From Bacillota bacterium (lineage in GTDB: Bacteria > Bacillota > Clostridia > Acetivibrionales > DSM-1351): DNA of 64,000 bases. A program made the translations under genes and the position numbers. Location: positions 39,265 to 103,264 of the forward strand of contig JAEYNY010000037.1 of assembly GCA_023412275.1 (NCBI GenBank), in the 5' to 3' direction. The stretch's first letter is position 1. Every line of letters starts with the position of its first letter. The notes beneath the pieces were generated by a model. That model searched no databases. It was not told the DNA's origin and worked only from the letters and a program-made list of their open reading frames with translations. Positions 61,068-64,000 of the stretch are shown one piece after another.

Positions 61068-61652
61068 ATGAATCAAATCATGAAGATAGAGATAGTTACA
61101 CAGAAACAAAATAATTTCGAATTTTTAATTGAAAGAGAACAAGGAATGTACAATAATTGTAATCTTTCAATTGAATTAACAGAGAAGGACATAGAAGGTC
61201 TTTCACAAGATGAAATTAAAACATTAGCTTGGTTAAGAACAAAACCCACGGCAATAAGAGTGTTTGAGCAAATTGAACCCCTTGATGAACCGGATAATCC
61301 TATTGACTTTAAGTTAATAGAACCTATAGCAAAGAGTTTAGAATTATATGGCCCTACGACATTAACAATAGGAAGCACAGCAGAGTACCAAGCAGCAGTA
61401 TATGACCAATATAACCAACGAATAGAAGCTGATTTGACATGGATTAATAAAGTTATAATAGCAACTGAAATTGGGGAAGTAGTTGTTAATGTTAGTTTGG
61501 GAGATTTGTCAAAATCACTGGTGGTTAATATAGTAAAGAGAATCAAGACAGAAAAGGAAATACTGCAGGAATTAGTAGACACTCTTATAGTGGATAACCT
61601 TAAAATGCAGGAACAAATAGATACTTTAATAACATCAAGTTTGGAGGTGTAA
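61068..61652 (+). CDS. Hypothetical tail-module protein with Ig-like domain
   Basis: A 194-residue protein. Residues about 95-165 (TTLTIGSTAEYQAAVYDQYNQRIEADLTWINK ... VNVSLGDLSKSLVVNIV) resemble a bacterial Ig-like fold; a C-terminal coiled coil follows (KTEKEILQELVDTLIVDNLKMQEQIDTL). It is usual for a small phage protein just before XkdX. Confidence 0.65.
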   Translation: MNQIMKIEIVTQKQNNFEFLIEREQGMYNNCNLSIELTEKDIEGLSQDEIKTLAWLRTKPTAIRVFEQIEPLDEPDNPIDFKLIEPIAKSLELYGPTTLTIGSTAEYQAAVYDQYNQRIEADLTWINKVIIATEIGEVVVNVSLGDLSKSLVVNIVKRIKTEKEILQELVDTLIVDNLKMQEQIDTLITSSLEV

Positions 61653-61655
61653 AGG

Positions 61656-61775
61656 ATGTTTGAGAGATTAAATTATTTATATCATGCAGGGAAACTTATA
61701 GTTGAGCAGTTAGATGTTGCTGTGAGTAGGGGGTGGATAACGGTGGAGCAAAAGGCACAGATTATTGCAGCATAG
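61656..61775 (+). CDS. XkdX family phage protein
   Basis: A 39-residue protein (MFERLNYLYHAGKLIVEQLD...). YLYHAGKLIVEQLDVAVSRGWITVEQKAQII is the XkdX pattern, a short protein found behind tail-fibre genes in PBSX-like phages. TTGGAGG precedes it. It supports a phage origin for this module. Confidence 0.85.
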   Translation: MFERLNYLYHAGKLIVEQLDVAVSRGWITVEQKAQIIAA

Positions 61776-61811
61776 GATAACACTGCAAATAATTATTTCT
61801 TAAGAAAAATA

Positions 61812-61857
61812 AAGCAAAGAGCTAAAACCGGAGGGCTGCCATTAGTGGCAGCCTTTT
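61812..61857 (+). repeat. 46-bp direct repeat, right copy
   Basis: Identical to the sigK 3' end at 54987-55032, including the stop codon and hairpin, but not preceded by the rest of the gene. It marks the right border of the tail module. Confidence 0.92.
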
Positions 61858-61971
61858 GGATATAACGATAGGAATAACCAAATATCATGGCTCAAATTGA
61901 AAATATAAGTTTGTATACTGGTTTTCAAACGTTGCACATAATAGTTTTCAGAGTTAGAATATATGTGAAAA

Positions 61972-63354
61972 ATGTCGAAAATTGATTACATTACAAAAGG
62001 CCGTGATAATACTTTGTATACCAAAAAGGATTTATTACGCCTCTTTTTTCCTGCTCTGACCGAACAGTTTCTTTCTACGGCAATAGGTGTAGTAAACACT
62101 ATGATGGTAAGCGGATTAGGGGCATTTGCAGTATCAGCAGTAGGGATAGTAGATTCTATCAATTTTGTAGTTATGAATCTGTTTGTGGCTGTGTCCACAG
62201 GTGCAACAGTTACTATAGCACAGCATTTGGGAGCATCAAACAGGAAAGACGCTTCAAAGACTGCGGCTCAGGCAATTACCGCGGTGCTTTTAATGTCTAC
62301 AATAGCAGGACTTGGTCTCTACATATTTGGAAACCAAATAATAAATTTCCTTTTTGGAGATGCTGAAAACTCCGTTAAATTGGCTGCCAGAACATACATG
62401 ATTTGTTCAGCTATATCTTATCCAATACTTGGATTCTTTGATGTATGTACGGGTATATTAAGGGCAAGTAATAATTTCAGGGCATCAATGTTTGCTGTTG
62501 TTGCATCAAATTTGGTTAATTTTTTGGTGGGAGCCCTGTTGATTTTTGTATTTCATTTCGGAGTACTTGGAGCCGGAATTGGCTTGATTTGTGCCCGACT
62601 AACCGGAGCAATCATTGTGGGATATTCGTTATTTAAGTCGCATCATTTGGATATTTTTCACAGTTCATTCAGAATAACTTCAAAAATATTAAAGCCTGTT
62701 TTATATATAGGACTTCCGGCAGGGATAGACAGTCTTGTCTTTAACGGAGGAAAGCTTCTGGTGCAAACAATAGTGGCATCCTTGGGAACTTCCGCTCTTG
62801 CAGCGAATAGTATTGCAAGCTCTACAAACTCACTTCTGAACATACCCGGAAATGCGATAACTATAGTAGCGGTGACGGTTGTAGGCCACTATGCTGGAGC
62901 AGGATTAAAAGAGGATTTAAACAAGATTATAAAAAAACTCATGGTTTATACAATGGTACTGCTGGGTGCTGTTTCCCTGGCATTTTTCCCGTTTGTACAC
63001 CATTTTCTGAAACTTTATTCACCTGCATCGGATGTGGCAAGCCTTGCATTGCATATAACATATCTTACACTTATATGTATACCGATTTTCTGGCCGGCGG
63101 CATTTCTCCTGCCGGCATGTCTGAGAAGTACAAGGGATGTTGTATTTGTAACGGTTATTTCCATAATGAGCATGTGGGTTATAAGGGTTTTCGGAGGATA
63201 TATGTTAGTAAGGTTTACTGGCCTTGGACTTATGGGAATATGGGTAGCATGGTGCTTTGACTGGGTAACAAGAGGAATTCCTTTTCTGGGAAGAGTAGTT
63301 GCAAGGAGATACGAAAAATATCTACCAAAAACAGATAGCGAGGTATCTTCTTAA
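61972..63354 (+). CDS. MATE family efflux transporter
   Basis: A 460-residue membrane protein with 12 predicted helices in two halves, typical of MATE/NorM-type exporters (LTEQFLSTAIGVVNTMMVSGLGAFAVSAVGIVDS in half 1; LYIGLPAGIDSLVFNGGKLLVQTIVASLGTSALAANSIASS in half 2). It exports cationic compounds in exchange for Na+ or H+. The ribosome site is weak. It lies between the phage module and rpsB. Confidence 0.92.
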   Translation: MSKIDYITKGRDNTLYTKKDLLRLFFPALTEQFLSTAIGVVNTMMVSGLGAFAVSAVGIVDSINFVVMNLFVAVSTGATVTIAQHLGASNRKDASKTAAQAITAVLLMSTIAGLGLYIFGNQIINFLFGDAENSVKLAARTYMICSAISYPILGFFDVCTGILRASNNFRASMFAVVASNLVNFLVGALLIFVFHFGVLGAGIGLICARLTGAIIVGYSLFKSHHLDIFHSSFRITSKILKPVLYIGLPAGIDSLVFNGGKLLVQTIVASLGTSALAANSIASSTNSLLNIPGNAITIVAVTVVGHYAGAGLKEDLNKIIKKLMVYTMVLLGAVSLAFFPFVHHFLKLYSPASDVASLALHITYLTLICIPIFWPAAFLLPACLRSTRDVVFVTVISIMSMWVIRVFGGYMLVRFTGLGLMGIWVAWCFDWVTRGIPFLGRVVARRYEKYLPKTDSEVSS

Positions 63355-63371
63355 AAAAATCATTAAAAACG

Positions 63372-63400
63372 TTGATAAATATTTTTCAATGTGTTATACT
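63372..63400 (+). promoter_or_regulatory. rpsB promoter
   Basis: TTGATA, 17 bases, TATACT, about 100 bp ahead of rpsB. A leader follows with CGCATT / AATGCG arms (63422 and 63465), possibly the ribosomal-protein leader used for autoregulation by S2. Confidence 0.75.
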
Positions 63401-63502
63401 ATCAAACGGCAAAATACACACGCATTTTTAAGTTAAGGTGTCGGACAGGTTCCGATCAAACATGAATGCGGAGGTATTAACTTTAACGGAGGTGTTTATA
63501 TT

Positions 63503-64000
63503 ATGGCAGTTATTTCAATGAAACAACTTTTGGAGGCAGGTGTTCACTTTGGTCACCAGACTAGAAGATGGAACCCTAAGATGGCAGAATATATCTTTAC
63601 AGAGCGTAACGGTATATACATCATAGACCTTCAGAAAACAGTAAAAAAGGTTGACAATGCATACTTCTTCATCAGAGAAGTAGCTATGAACGGACAGGAT
63701 GTATTGTTCGTTGGAACTAAGAAACAAGCACAGGATTCAATCAAGGAAGAAGCTGAAAGAAGCGGACAGTTCTTTGTAAACAACAGATGGTTGGGCGGAA
63801 TGCTTACAAACTTCAAAACTATTACAAAGAGAATCAACAGACTGAATCAGTTAAATGCTATGGAAGGAGACGGAACTTTTGACGTTCTTCCTAAGAAGGA
63901 AGTTAGCAAGCTGAAGAAAGAAATGGCTGATCTTGAAAAGAACCTTGGCGGAATCAAGAACATGAAGAAGCTTCCTGGTGCAATGTTTGTTGTTGACCCA
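63503..64000 (+). CDS. rpsB: 30S ribosomal protein S2 (cut by window end)
   Basis: The first 166 codons are present: MAVISMKQLLEAGVHFGHQT, RRWNPKMAEYIFTERNGIYIIDLQKT, NNRWLGGMLTNFKTI, KKLPGAMFVVDP, all standard S2. AACGGAGG precedes the ATG. S2 binds the 30S platform. Codon use is strongly biased, as in highly expressed genes. Confidence 0.98.
   Translation, partial: MAVISMKQLLEAGVHFGHQTRRWNPKMAEYIFTERNGIYIIDLQKTVKKVDNAYFFIREVAMNGQDVLFVGTKKQAQDSIKEEAERSGQFFVNNRWLGGMLTNFKTITKRINRLNQLNAMEGDGTFDVLPKKEVSKLKKEMADLEKNLGGIKNMKKLPGAMFVVDP

Noticed and set aside
1..64000. tRNA and rRNA genes
   Set aside because: None were recognised on reading the window; no cloverleaf with a TTCRA loop was noticed. 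A covariance search would be needed to exclude a divergent one.

Overview
The window is AT-rich Firmicutes DNA. Two cellulosomal dockerin enzymes, a third dockerin enzyme (GH44), an SLH-anchored GH5 cellulase, a GH127 enzyme, sporulation genes (cotJABC, sigK) and rpsB at the right edge point to a mesophilic cellulolytic spore-former of the Ruminiclostridium ([Clostridium] cellulolyticum / papyrosolvens) type. The species is an inference from content, not from a database match.

Layout. 0-5 kb: a lipoprotein fragment, a GyrI-like protein, a DUF6271-type protein and a PadR-controlled ABC exporter operon. 5.3-8 kb: an orphan DUF4157 - 18-residue-repeat - DUF4474 protein resembling a polymorphic or eCIS-type toxin, followed by a small lipoprotein. 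9-13.3 kb: a PL11 rhamnogalacturonan lyase and a GH5 glucanase, both with dockerins. 13.6-14.9 kb: MYG1 family protein. 15-24 kb: a patchwork of small solo genes (NUDIX, GNAT, methyltransferase, kinase, VOC, GyrI remnants, HTH, DUF1259) separated by a repeated promoter box and a repeated palindromic terminator-like boundary, invaded by an IS110 element with a strong candidate bridge-RNA fold. 23.7-26.4 kb: MarR regulator, amidohydrolase and a hypothetical protein.

The main result lies at 26.5-55.0 kb. The spore-coat gene cotJC (minus strand) is broken into three pieces (40670-40572, 35902-35804, 26919-26492). The mother-cell sigma factor gene sigK (plus strand) is also broken into three (42564-42906, 49490-49590, 54736-55020). 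Four separate intervening elements lie in the gaps: A (about 8.9 kb) and B (about 4.7 kb) in cotJC, C (about 6.6 kb) and D (about 5.2 kb) in sigK. Each carries its own large serine recombinase and a small ORF beside it, and short identical core sequences sit at both ends. Joining the pieces at those cores restores, in frame, a 201-residue CotJC and a 236-residue SigK. For B, C and D the element ends joined together also form an inverted-repeat attP-like site. These are skin-type elements, two per gene, four in 28 kb. They carry metabolic cargo: GH5-SLH cellulase and a radical SAM/P1 peptidase/HAD operon (A), GH44-dockerin-PKD-CBM44 (B), an atypical carbon monoxide dehydrogenase with an ABC transporter (C), and an AraC regulator with a GH127 arabinofuranosidase (D). 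If excised in the terminal mother cell, the cargo is lost there but kept in the spore germ line. Functional SigK would require both C and D to leave.

55-61.9 kb: downstream of sigK lie a group II intron remnant, decayed fragments and a phage tail-fibre module (1511-residue repetitive fibre, two small tail proteins, XkdX). This stretch is bracketed by an exact 46-bp duplication of the sigK 3' end and terminator. 62-64 kb: a MATE transporter and rpsB (cut by the window end).
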